From Planctomycetota bacterium (lineage in GTDB: Bacteria > Planctomycetota > Planctomycetia > Gemmatales > Gemmataceae), in contig JAKBAI010000001.1 of the NCBI GenBank assembly GCA_021809185.1, positions 1-64,000 of the forward strand: a stretch of DNA of 64,000 nt. The letters run 5' to 3'. Below the pieces are notes generated by a model that saw only the letters and a program-made list of their open reading frames with translations, did no database searches and had not been told where the DNA came from. This document shows, in pieces, positions 28,715 to 38,479 of this stretch. The first letter of the stretch is position 1; the number at the start of each line of letters is the position of its first letter. The position numbers and the translations under genes were made by a program.

Positions 28715-30730
28715 ATGGATCAAGAGAAGTTAAAGAAGTATCATTTCTGGTTGCTTTTAATACCGTTTACTATTTTTTGCATAGTAAGTTGGTTGGCGGT
28801 TGTGTTTGGAGTTTCGGAAGCAACAGCAGACCAGATTGCGGCGATCGAAAAGCATGAAAAAGAGCTTAAAAATGCAGTCACCAGTGCGAAAAGTCAGACG
28901 TTGAGTGTGAAATTAAATGCGCAAAAAGACGAGCTGATTTCACGTAGAACCAGTATGTGGAAAATTGCTTGGGATGCACAAAAGGATATTTTCTTTTGGC
29001 CTAAAGCGTTTGGTCAACGTCTTGCTGATTTGCAAAAGCGCCCTTTTGGAGCACCGATCCCAGAGCGAGAAATATTGAGCCAGATTAGAAACAACGATTA
29101 TTACCTCAAAGAATATCTCGATCTGGTGGAAGGGGTAGTCCCTATGAAATTCAAGGATGGCTGGACGAATGTGTTATCCTATGTCAAAGATTGGGAAACC
29201 CGATTGAATCCCGAATCAGAAGAGGTCTGGTTGGCTTTAGAGGATTTATGGGTACAAACTCAGCTTGTCTTGATTGCAGATCGAGTGAATCACAAAGCGG
29301 CACAATTTGTTATGGTTGATCCCGAAAATGCCAAGAAGAGTCCACTCCATCGAAAGTTTCGAAGTAGAAATTGGGAAATCGATCTGCAGGTGGGAACCAA
29401 TGAGAAAAAGCAAAATGTACTTCAAGCCAAGCTAAAAAATATTACAGATCATTTGCAAATCATGGGTGTTGGGAACCAAATGTATTTGAAAGTCTGGTTG
29501 GCAGCAAATGAAGATCCGATCGAATTTGTCATCGAAGGGGATAATGTCAAAGCAGGTGAAGAGATTGCAGTAAAGCCATTGAAAAAGCATATTCTCTCTC
29601 GATCCCCTGAAGAAATACTTCAGGTGGAACAGATGTTTGATGAGAGGACCGTACCGATTAAGCGAATCGATAAAATATCGTTAGGATATCTCAGTTCACG
29701 AACATCGATCTATCAGCTTAAAATGGCTCCATTTAGTCAAAAAGTGGTCGATGAAATAGCGAAACAGAATGCGGCGACGACCCCTACGACGACTCCAACA
29801 ACAGGTGGTCCTGGCCCTATGGGCGGAATGCCAACTTCTGGAGGCACGCCCCCAGTTGCCACAGGATCGACGGGAGGTGCTAGCGCTACAGATACGGATA
29901 CTACTCCACTCGGCTTGAAACGAAAACGTTATCTCGATACCACCGAACAGGTACGCCGATTACCTTTTGGGATGGTTTTGATTGCGGATGAATCGTACTT
30001 TACCGATATACTCGAAGCAACTGCCAATTCCCCTTTACGGATTCAGTTAACACAATTTCACTGGTCGCGATCTCATGATGCGATGTCTTATAGCACCAGT
30101 AATCGTGCAACTTTAACTTCTGGAATGAATTTGCGATCGGGATTTCCAGGCATGGGTTATCCAGGTATGGGATTCCCAGGAGGTAAAGTTCCGCCTATGA
30201 TACGTCCCGGAGGGGGATCGCGTGGTCCTATGAATCCGATGGGTGGTATCCCTGGAGCAAATCCCCCTTCCGATGAACCTGGAATCCGGGAGAATATTGC
30301 CGATAATTTATTGGAAATTTCCTTATACGGAATCGCTAATCTTTACCAGATGTTCCCAGAAGGGCTGAAAGTAACGGAGCCAAAGACAACTCAGATAGGG
30401 GCGCCAAAAACGCAATCGCCATCCGGTGTCACCCCTCCTGGAAATCTTGCGAATCCCCCTACGAATCCTCCTACCAATCCCCCTGGAAAGATCGACCCTA
30501 AATCGAATATACCATCCAAATCGGGGACTTCTGTAGATCCAAAGGAACCTGGCAAAACTCCTCAACAAAAGGCTCCAGATAGTCCTATGGTTCCTAAAAA
30601 TTCAGCTGGGGAGATCCCAAAATTGGAGAATGATAAAAAGGGAAGTAATCCGCTACCTGGGAATAAAGGTCCGGCAAACCCAAAATCGGAGGGTAATCCA
30701 TCTAAGACTCCCGTTGTGCCAGGGAAATAA
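28715..30730 (+). CDS. Single-span envelope protein of the PilM unit (PilO-like?)
   Basis: 671 aa, no named family recognised. Topology: short cytoplasmic N-terminus, transmembrane helix at 12-33 (LLLIPFTIFCIVSWLAVVFG), coiled coil to about 75, then a large soluble domain. After a Thr/Gly/Pro linker comes RRLPFGMVLIADESYFTDILE, reminiscent of the ferredoxin-like fold of PilO/GspM, and then a Gly/Met tract (FPGMGYPGMGFPGG) and a Pro/Lys-rich tail with NPPTNPPTNPPG. GGAG precedes the ATG by 8 bases. Its place after PilM-PilN suggests a PilO/PilP-like role (inference). Confidence 0.65.
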   Translation: MDQEKLKKYHFWLLLIPFTIFCIVSWLAVVFGVSEATADQIAAIEKHEKELKNAVTSAKSQTLSVKLNAQKDELISRRTSMWKIAWDAQKDIFFWPKAFGQRLADLQKRPFGAPIPEREILSQIRNNDYYLKEYLDLVEGVVPMKFKDGWTNVLSYVKDWETRLNPESEEVWLALEDLWVQTQLVLIADRVNHKAAQFVMVDPENAKKSPLHRKFRSRNWEIDLQVGTNEKKQNVLQAKLKNITDHLQIMGVGNQMYLKVWLAANEDPIEFVIEGDNVKAGEEIAVKPLKKHILSRSPEEILQVEQMFDERTVPIKRIDKISLGYLSSRTSIYQLKMAPFSQKVVDEIAKQNAATTPTTTPTTGGPGPMGGMPTSGGTPPVATGSTGGASATDTDTTPLGLKRKRYLDTTEQVRRLPFGMVLIADESYFTDILEATANSPLRIQLTQFHWSRSHDAMSYSTSNRATLTSGMNLRSGFPGMGYPGMGFPGGKVPPMIRPGGGSRGPMNPMGGIPGANPPSDEPGIRENIADNLLEISLYGIANLYQMFPEGLKVTEPKTTQIGAPKTQSPSGVTPPGNLANPPTNPPTNPPGKIDPKSNIPSKSGTSVDPKEPGKTPQQKAPDSPMVPKNSAGEIPKLENDKKGSNPLPGNKGPANPKSEGNPSKTPVVPGK

Positions 30731-30876
30731 TCTTATCGGTGATGGTTAGCGGAAAACCAATTACCGATTTTCATAAAAATATATGGAAATGTAAGATTCA
30801 TCAGATTCATTATTTGCCCAACATGCCCAAACTTTGTTTACATATTCGTTAGTTCTAGATTAGAGAGGTTTGTTTT

Positions 30877-33186
30877 ATGTCTTTTCAAGAAAGAATTATT
30901 GAAAAGGGAGAAAAATACGGTTTATATGCCTGTATAGGTCTAACCATTCTTCTTTTCCTTTTCGGAGCATATTCTGCTTTTTCTGATGGCATCGATCCCG
31001 AAGCGAAAGCAAAAGAATTACAATCGAATGTTCAAAGGATCACCAGCGCGATAACTAACCAAGCTGCAGAACCTAACCCACTAGATAGTGAATTTCGCAA
31101 GCCTTTTGTGATTGATACAGTTGCTGTAGCTCCCAATCCTCATCATCCCTTTGATCCAATCGCTCAGCCTGATAATAAACGAACCAATCCTACGATGTTA
31201 GCGGTTCAGGAAATTCAAACGGATGTTGTGTTGGCGAAAATTCTCTCTGTGGATATTCGAGATTTAGGCGATAAAGTCATGGTTGGGGTATTACGTCAAA
31301 ATCAAAAAGGTCAGGTTCAGGAGGAAGACCGTAAAAAATTATTTAAGAATCTTGGGAAAAAAGTCAAAAAAGGTAGACCTCCTCAACCAGCAAATCCCGG
31401 AAATGGTCCTGGAGGAGCAGGTGGAACTGAGGGATTGGGCGGTGGCCCTCCCGGAATGGGAGGAATGATGGGTGGCCCTCCCGGTATGGGATCTGGGATG
31501 AAAGGTGGTCCTCCGGGTATGGGATCTGGGATGATGGGTGGTCCCCCTGGAATGGGATCTGGGATGAAAGGAGGCCCGGCTATGGGAGGAATGATGGGTG
31601 GTCCTCCTGGAATGGGAATGACCGGCGGAAGAGGAGATTCTTCATCAGGATATTATGATTCCGGTGCACAGCGAATGGAAGTTTCTTATGTTCCTGTTGA
31701 AGATGAAAAAGCCTTGGAAAATAAAGATTTGGCGTTAACCCTTTATCCCAAGCGATTCATTGTTATTAACGCCTCGTTCCCTTACCGAGATCTTCTCGAA
31801 AAGTTTCAAAAGGCATTGAAACTCAATTCGGTCGACGAATTGCTTGCTCAACCAGATTTGTTACCGGCTTTCCGAGAGATTAAACTGGAGCGAGCGGAAA
31901 TGCTTCCCAATGGTAAATTATCCGAATGGCACGATATTCCTTGGAAGGAACATTTTATCGATATTTACCGTCGAAAAGTTGCTAATCAACCTGAAGAAAA
32001 TAATCTCGAATTTGTCATGTTGGACCGTTCCAATAACTTGGTTCTCCCACTTCCAGAAATACTGGATAATCAATATCCAACTATTCGGATGCCGATGCTT
32101 CGCCAGACGATCGATAAATTCAAAGCTGCCAATAAAACTCCTCAACCTGCTAAATCAGCAAATAAACTGAAAGGGGAAGGAAATATTTTTGGTGATGACG
32201 AGTTTGCTTCAGGTCAGGGGACTAATCCTGGAGATTTCTTCGGCGGTATCAACCCCGCCATGGCTAATCCTGGACTCAAGAATCTGCCCGGTTTCATGAG
32301 TGGTAATAATGGGCCAGGAAACAACATGGGTGTTGGAAATTCTGGATTTATTATGAATTCCGTAACCGATGTCCCTGATTATGTTCTTATTCGAGTTGTG
32401 GATAGCGATCCCAATCTGCGAGCTGGTGTCGCTTACCGCTATCGAATTCAATTAACGATCAAAAATCCAAACTTTGGGAAAAAAGATCTGGTTTCACAAC
32501 CTTCGGATGCAGAGATTAAGGATATCGTTGGACCATGGTCGACTGTCGACAACGTTATTTCACTTCCTCGAGAATCTTTCCTCTATGCTGTCGATCCATC
32601 GACTCAAGAGAAAAAAGCGAGCGACCCCAAGGCGAAACAAGCGGTCTCTAGCTTGAAACCAGGTCAAGCGATGATGCAAATTCAACGCTGGCTTCCTCAG
32701 ATTAAGATCGATACCTACAAAGAACCATTAGGAGATTGGCTGGTTGCAAATACGATAGTAACTGAAGGAACCTATTTTGGGTCGAAAGAATTGGTCGAAG
32801 TTCCCTTATGGTCGTCCGAAAGCAAGAACTTTGTTATTCGCAAAACGATGGCGATTCGCGATGCAAAGTCTAAAAATCCTGTTCGAGGTGTTCTTGTCGA
32901 TACTACCCGAACGGATATGATTGTTGCGGATGTTGAGGGGGGGGATTCGAGCATGGGGAGTTCCGCAAATCCAAACAAGAAAGTTACCGATTCCTGCGAT
33001 CGTGAGATTCTGCTCATTAGTGATGATGGTTCTATGGTTCAGGTTTTTTCCGAATTAGCGGGAACGCGAAATGCCGATCGTAAAAAACGGGAAGACAAAT
33101 GGAAGAACTGGATCAATAATACCTCTGATGAAGCTCGAATGGATGGAGGAAATGCAGGAAACAATGATGAAAGATTTAATCGCTAA
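30877..33186 (+). CDS. Single-span envelope protein of the PilM unit with Gly/Met-rich tract
   Basis: 769 aa, no named family. A transmembrane helix at about 15-36 (YGLYACIGLTILLFLFGAYS) is followed by periplasmic-type sequence. Residues about 168-254 are almost only Gly, Met and Pro (GGPPGMGSGMKGGPPGMGSG type repeats). Two further soluble domains follow, with the second containing DVPDYVLIRVVDSDPNLRAG. GAGAGG precedes the ATG. The stop codon is embedded in a 17-bp tandem duplication, and an intrinsic terminator follows at 33227, ending the three-gene unit. The role is inferred only from position: a partner of the PilM-like ATPase. Confidence 0.62.
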   Translation: MSFQERIIEKGEKYGLYACIGLTILLFLFGAYSAFSDGIDPEAKAKELQSNVQRITSAITNQAAEPNPLDSEFRKPFVIDTVAVAPNPHHPFDPIAQPDNKRTNPTMLAVQEIQTDVVLAKILSVDIRDLGDKVMVGVLRQNQKGQVQEEDRKKLFKNLGKKVKKGRPPQPANPGNGPGGAGGTEGLGGGPPGMGGMMGGPPGMGSGMKGGPPGMGSGMMGGPPGMGSGMKGGPAMGGMMGGPPGMGMTGGRGDSSSGYYDSGAQRMEVSYVPVEDEKALENKDLALTLYPKRFIVINASFPYRDLLEKFQKALKLNSVDELLAQPDLLPAFREIKLERAEMLPNGKLSEWHDIPWKEHFIDIYRRKVANQPEENNLEFVMLDRSNNLVLPLPEILDNQYPTIRMPMLRQTIDKFKAANKTPQPAKSANKLKGEGNIFGDDEFASGQGTNPGDFFGGINPAMANPGLKNLPGFMSGNNGPGNNMGVGNSGFIMNSVTDVPDYVLIRVVDSDPNLRAGVAYRYRIQLTIKNPNFGKKDLVSQPSDAEIKDIVGPWSTVDNVISLPRESFLYAVDPSTQEKKASDPKAKQAVSSLKPGQAMMQIQRWLPQIKIDTYKEPLGDWLVANTIVTEGTYFGSKELVEVPLWSSESKNFVIRKTMAIRDAKSKNPVRGVLVDTTRTDMIVADVEGGDSSMGSSANPNKKVTDSCDREILLISDDGSMVQVFSELAGTRNADRKKREDKWKNWINNTSDEARMDGGNAGNNDERFNR
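31430..31640 (+). repeat. DNA repeats encoding the Gly/Met/Pro tract
   Basis: Near-identical 36-bp class units built on GGTGGTCCTCCGGGTATGGG encode GGPPGMGSGMKGG repeats. The nucleotide copies differ mainly at third positions, so the tract is expanding or being homogenised while selection keeps the residues. Confidence 0.8.
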
Positions 33187-33204
33187 AGAGATTTAATCGC
33201 TAAG
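33172..33204. repeat. 17-bp tandem duplication at a stop codon
   Basis: AGATTTAATCGCTAAAG at 33172-33188 is followed by a copy with one base missing. The first copy contains the stop codon of the preceding gene, so the duplication left the protein unchanged. Confidence 0.85.
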
Positions 33205-33226
33205 TTTTATTATTCGCCCTATCTCA

Positions 33227-33263
33227 TTATTGAGCAATCTAAAATTGCTCAATAATTTTTTTT
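33227..33263 (+). terminator. Intrinsic terminator of the PilM unit
   Basis: TTATTGAGCAAT (33227-33238) pairs with ATTGCTCAATAA (33244-33255), a perfect 12-bp stem with a 5-nt loop, followed by an eight-T run. Confidence 0.92.
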
Positions 33264-35228
33264 ACCTTTAAAATCACTTAGATCATCTTTGAAGATAGTA
33301 TCTTTTTGTTTCCATTTTAATCCAACCAAATGACGCTCGAGGATTGTTTGAAAATAAACAAATTTCATCTTTAGCCCTATTCCTCTTCTTCAGGCTCTTA
33401 AATTCCATTTAATCATCGATTTCTCTAGATATTTATCTTCATTCCTCGGAAAAGTCATCAGAGCGCGAACCAATCTCAAGCACCAATTTCGATTGGCAGC
33501 GCTTCATTTGGATGTTTGGACAGCCAATAGATACGACTTCCAGATGTTGAAACAGTTGACTAGGTATTGTGTCAATCGTCACTTCACACCATGGGTATTT
33601 TTGCCTATTTATGAAACTTCACCAGATCGCCCTGGCCATCATTTAAATGGGTGAGTTAGTTGGGGGGTTCTGATTTGGATCTGCTGGGGGATTTCTTGTT
33701 TGGCCGAGGATAAAATATCGATACTGTCAAGCGTTGCCCATATTTCTGATTAGTTAAATACATCACCCTCGAATACGGAGAAATATGGAAAATAACAAAC
33801 AGATAAGAGAGAGAAATTGATAGTGCTTTGTTCGAAAATGGACTGAAACAAGTCAAAGCTAAGACGAACCGAAGTTTCGTCGATGAGCAGAGTAGTGTAT
33901 GAATAGACTGGTTGTTGAGGTAAGTAAAATGGATGAGATGATGCCCCATTTCAGTGCGGAGCCCATGATTCTAGCCAAAATCAAGGAAAGTTTTTGTGTG
34001 ATGCGAAAGACCGCATAATCATTGTGGGAACGATTTTTTGGAGTTTGTTCAGAAAACTCTATCGATAAAGTTATTTTTAAAGTGTTATAACGAATTGCAT
34101 GCGCAGAACAACTCCTAATCAATGATAATATGCAACTCCTCCTGCAAGCTTTATCTGAAGTAGGGAACCAATCGGAAACTGGGGACAGCTCGATGATGGA
34201 GATGATTGCGTTATCACTTAGCGATTATTATCGAAATGAGTTTTCATTTCCCAGATGACGTAGAACTGAGTAGTCGATACGAACTTTTAACCGAACGATG
34301 GAGCAGGAATAAGTGCGAGAAAATCAATGATCGAAAAGGGATGAATGGAGAGATTCGAATATCTTAACTGATATACTTCCATCTAAATAAGTCAAAGCGA
34401 TTCAGTGAATGGCTCTAGAGTCCAAGATTCACCACTTATGATTAAAGTAGTCTCTTGCATTTATATTGCTTTGCTCAGCTGAACTCGATAATGACTGGCA
34501 AAAAGAATTGAGATATTTCTTTCTTTGCAAGTCCATTTGAAGAGATCCGAGGAACCAGACTAATAGATTTTCCGTTTCGATCCGAGGTATATTATCCCAG
34601 CCAAGAACATCCTTCTCCAATCCAGATTCAAAGGCCCGAAGAATTTTTGGCGAATCCAGCAATGGTTCCACAACAATAAATTGAATCGGCTGATCGATTC
34701 AATTTGAGGAAAGATGACTTTTGCCTCCTTTGAAAATAGAGGGGTCTCGTGTTTACATTTCGCAACGATGGAATAAGTCAATGATTTCAGATTATCTACC
34801 AGAGATTCTGTCAAGAGGTAAGCCAGGATTACATGTTTGGGAATGTTTACATATGATTCCAGAAACTAAAGACATTTAAATTAATAAATAAGAAGTTGGA
34901 TTTCCGATTTGCGAAACAAGCTACGCAAGCTACCTGGGGTGAGGAGAATTTAGTTTGTTTAAGATTGAGAATTGCGATTGAGCAGGATGGTCGTTGAAGA
35001 TCCTGCCCAAGTTTTGCATCAGCTTGAAATAGGTAAGTTCCTTCTCGTCAAGAACTACTAACTTAATTCAGACAAAAGGGTAGCGATCTCTGGTCGAAAT
35101 CCGATAGTTTAGTGAACCGCGAATAATTGATTTAGAAAAGCAACATGTAAATCCCATTCGAGGGTCTAAATAACCTCATGATTAAGCTATCGAGCTATCT
35201 GCATGCGCCATAATGATCTCTTGCTAAA
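33264..35228. other. 2-kb region without an intact gene; possible gene graveyard
   Basis: Short open frames occur on both strands and do not join into a known protein. On minus, 33442-33618 reads ...EVTIDTIPSQLFQHLEVVSIG... and ends at a stop; readthrough of the stop at 33656 leads to THLNDGQGDLVKFHK. Also on minus, 34675-34814 and 34429-34671 would join across a one-base shift (...ISRFNLLL / VEPLLDSPKILRAFESGLEKD...). On plus, 34130-34258 and 34236-34367 overlap in different frames. Some may be eroded genes, but open stretches of 40-60 codons are expected by chance at this GC. No family was recognised. Confidence 0.4.
34429..34814 (-). pseudogene. Possible frameshifted gene remnant, unrecognised
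   Basis: Two minus-strand frames overlap. The upstream one reads MTESLVDNLKSLTYSIVAKC and onward to FPQIESISRFNLLL; the downstream one reads EPLLDSPKILRAFESGLEKD and onward to SSSAEQSN. Joining them with one frameshift near 34675 gives about 125 residues of soluble, charged protein. No homologue is recognised and there is no ribosome binding site of note. Confidence 0.25.
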
Positions 35229-36296
35229 TCATCTTGGCGATTTTTTCTTATGAATTTCTCGGCGCAGAGAACGAACCATCTTCTGCGCAATCGGTGGAAG
35301 TTTGGAACGCAATAGATTCGCCCCTTCAAACCAGCCAATCGGTTCTGCATAGACTAGATGAGCTTCTATCATCCAGGCATCCGAAGCCAATGCTAAGCGT
35401 GTGGCCTTTAGATAAAAGGCGCCACCAGTATAAGCATGATTCGAGCCGCGTTTGAACCCTGTTTCCAGCTTTTCTAGAGGACACCACTGGTTAGGGTATT
35501 CTTTATCTTGGTCGAATCGAGGATCCGTTTGAGAGGCAACAACGATCGATTGAGCAGTTCTGCTTAAAAAGGAATGACCACTCATCTGAACTTCTACTTT
35601 GTCTAAAAGTTGTATTTGAGTGTGACCATACGATTCGTTTTTTTGGTTCGTTTCATCGATTTTGATTTTCCTTTTCGTTAGTTCCTCGGCAGTGAAAGAT
35701 TTTGATTTTATCTCTTCTTGGTTTTCACCAAAAAACGATTGCATCCACTTTTCATCCCTTTCTTGACTCTCTGGTACATGGACGACAAAAAATAGGTTCA
35801 CGGTACGATAAGGATCTGTTTTATTGTTTTGATCGGATTTTATTTCGCCTATTTGAAGGATAAAAGGGGCAACGACGCTCTCTTGAAGCCAATCTTCTAG
35901 TGAATATTGTTCCTTAATTAGTTCTTCCATAGCTTTTTGTTGTTCCATCTTGTTAAACGAATCTTTCAAAACTGGTTGGGGTAGTTGGATTTTGGTAACG
36001 TTGCCTATTGACCAGCCTTCTTGCTGAAGCGACTTGAATAGAGGGTTGATTTGGAGATGATCTTTACTTGTTTTCGAGCTATTTCTCTTGCTATTTTCAG
36101 TGATCTTGGGATTAAGTGAGTAACACCTTATTGTGGAATCATTCCCAAGAATCATTTGATTCGAAGTGATATGGGCAATAGATTTGGAGGATCCAAAAAG
36201 AGATGAAGTGCAAATTCGACCAATAGCAAGAGAAATTACAAGAAATATCATGCTCTGGGAAAATCCAATGGATAGAAAGGAATAAGTCATATTCAT
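35229..36296 (-). CDS. Hypothetical secreted or membrane-anchored protein
   Basis: 355 aa, family not recognised. The N-terminus has a hydrophobic run (FSQSMIFLVISLAIGRIC, about 13-30) that could be a signal peptide or anchor. The rest is charged and Lys/Gln/Glu-rich, with a central soluble domain (WLQESVVAPFILQIGEIKSD) and a basic C-terminus (MVRSLRREIHKKKSPR). It stands alone between two gene-poor regions. The length, start codon and protein-like composition argue for a real gene. Confidence 0.65.
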   Translation of the reverse strand: MNMTYSFLSIGFSQSMIFLVISLAIGRICTSSLFGSSKSIAHITSNQMILGNDSTIRCYSLNPKITENSKRNSSKTSKDHLQINPLFKSLQQEGWSIGNVTKIQLPQPVLKDSFNKMEQQKAMEELIKEQYSLEDWLQESVVAPFILQIGEIKSDQNNKTDPYRTVNLFFVVHVPESQERDEKWMQSFFGENQEEIKSKSFTAEELTKRKIKIDETNQKNESYGHTQIQLLDKVEVQMSGHSFLSRTAQSIVVASQTDPRFDQDKEYPNQWCPLEKLETGFKRGSNHAYTGGAFYLKATRLALASDAWMIEAHLVYAEPIGWFEGANLLRSKLPPIAQKMVRSLRREIHKKKSPR

Positions 36297-38479
36297 TTTT
36301 CCTTGTTTGTGTCAAATCGAAGCTTGGGCTACAACTTAAAAGTTGGAAGTTTTATTCTATTTTTCTGATGGATAGTTGGAATAGAACTTGTCGCAAGCTC
36401 AATGAAGTTCTTTGGCGATTAAAGTATTTCATAGTCATAACTTTATAAAATTAAGAAGAAAGCAGATTTTTCTTGAGATTTTTTAAACAATTGGCGCAGA
36501 AATCGCATAATTTTATGTAGAAAAATTGGAATTGTGGATAATTTAGGGCATATTTAGTGAGGATGTTTGTGAAATCATATGTAAATAGCTCTAAATTAAT
36601 AACTTAGGATTATAGAAATATGATTTCAATCTTCGATTGTTTAAATCTTTTGATTTGATTGAGCAAGCGATGGAGGTTGTAATAAATTGTTGAATGCCAA
36701 ATATTTAAGCATAATTTGATCGAAATTTAATCCAAAGAAAATGTTATGATGGAATACAGATAATTGGAGATAAAAAATCCAAATAAATAATTTTCAAATA
36801 AATACTTTGAATTATTCAAAACTAGTATCTGCAGCAGCTGTTAGAATATTGAATACATAAATTTAAAACCGATTTGTCAGTGATTTTAGTGGTTTCGTTG
36901 AGCCTAATATAAGAATCCCCCGAACTTAGAAATGGAACTTAGAAATGGAACTTAGAAATGGAACTTAGAAATGGAACTTAGAAATGGAACTTGCGATGCA
37001 AGATTAAAATTCCGTCCGGATAAATAAAATCGATTAATTATCTTCCAAATTTGTTTCTAAATTGGGCGGTAAATCGATCAAGAATATTTAGTGAATTCTG
37101 ATTTTGAGAACGATTGTTTAATGTCTTAATCTTTGCGAACGATGGATTTTTAATAAATTATGCTAAATACTTATGTATTAATGAGATAGGATGAGTAAAG
37201 TAAAGGTTGAGCTAAGGAGAGGTTATTATTGAATATAATTTTATCTTTTAGGTTTTATTGGACTAATAATCCAATATCTGAAGAAGATATGGGAATGGAT
37301 TTTACAACTAATCGATTACAACAAAGCAATAAAGAAATAAAGATTTGACCCAGGTAGTAAAATCAGTTTGTAATTAAAAAGATATTTCAAGAGGTGCGAT
37401 TTATATTATCTTTTATTTGGTTTAGAAAGACCATAGGTTTTTGAAGAAATCGTTTTTTCTTATATGGAAGGAACTTGAGATAAATAAATTCGTCAAAGGA
37501 AGTGGGTTTAGATTTCTGCTTAAGGGATAGAAGTATTTTAGTAGAAATATCTTGGTCCTCCGCTCTTTTAAGGTTGATTTGGAATGGGGTAGTTGTTTAG
37601 TGTGAAATTTGGAGCATTCATGGTACCCTTGATCTATCGGCAAATTCTTGTAAATTAAAGACTTTGGAAAAATATTAGGAATATATTCGAGGGGTTAATA
37701 AGTGAGCTTTAGCCAAACCTGCAATATTGAATGTTGATCAAGAAAATTTAAGAGAGGTTTAAAGGAAAAAAGAACTATACCAGTAAAATTATTAGGTATA
37801 ACGAAGAGATTTGAAGCGTAATCATCGATTAGAACTGAGTGGATGAAGGGTCGGGACATTAAAATTAAAAGAAAAATCGTGCAGAAACAAAGAAATTTAA
37901 TGAAAGATTTGCGAAACGGATTGATTTTGAATTTAAATTTCGCATTATAAGAGAGAGTTGATTACAGATTATCGATCGCAAATAAAGAATATTTTGTTTT
38001 GTGGATCATCAAAAAATAAAACAATCGCCAAAAGTGAGTTGAAAAAGCTCAATCAATAGTCAATCGTCTAATTTTTTAACATTGAATTTGTTCATGAAGT
38101 ATTTGATTGGTTCTAAATGATTGTTATGTAATAAGTTCTATCTTGATTAATCGATCTTATCCTTGAGCAATTAAATTTAAATGTTCTCTTTCAAGTAGAT
38201 TATTCCTTAGTGATGAGTTTATTAATAGACGGTTAAGAAAGATGTTAGAGAGATTCTTGACCTCATTGACACTAAGCAATATTTGCCTTAAACGATAATT
38301 TTGAGACGATGTATAAAATCTTAAAAAAAATCTTGAAAAGCGGAAAAATCGCATGAAGGTTTGGAGCGAGTAATGGAATTAAAAGTAAATCTGGGAAGAA
38401 GTTGCGGTGATTTCGTTTGTTGTTTCGGAATCGGTGTCAAATAGTTGATCAATCTTAACCTTAAACAAAAAGGAAAACT
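36297..38479. other. 2.2-kb AT-rich region without recognisable genes
   Basis: Separates the hypothetical gene from the polysaccharide locus. Apart from the 13-bp repeat array it holds only short, low-complexity open frames rich in Phe, Lys, Asn and Ile that look like AT-rich noise. A long leader or unknown non-coding RNA for the polysaccharide operon cannot be excluded. Confidence 0.55.
36922..36992. repeat. 13-bp direct repeat array, 5.5 copies
   Basis: GAACTTAGAAATG is repeated five times with no mismatch (36922, 36935, 36948, 36961, 36974), then a 6-base partial copy. There are no spacers, so it is not CRISPR. It could be a variable-number tandem repeat or an array of binding sites. Confidence 0.95.

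Noticed and set aside
33442-33618. Firm gene call for the VTIDTIPSQLFQHLEVVSIG frame
   Set aside because: It lacks a start codon, and an equally long open frame exists on the opposite strand, so it is only mentioned as part of the possible graveyard.
36922-36992. CRISPR array
   Set aside because: The repeats are directly contiguous with no spacers and no cas genes are present.
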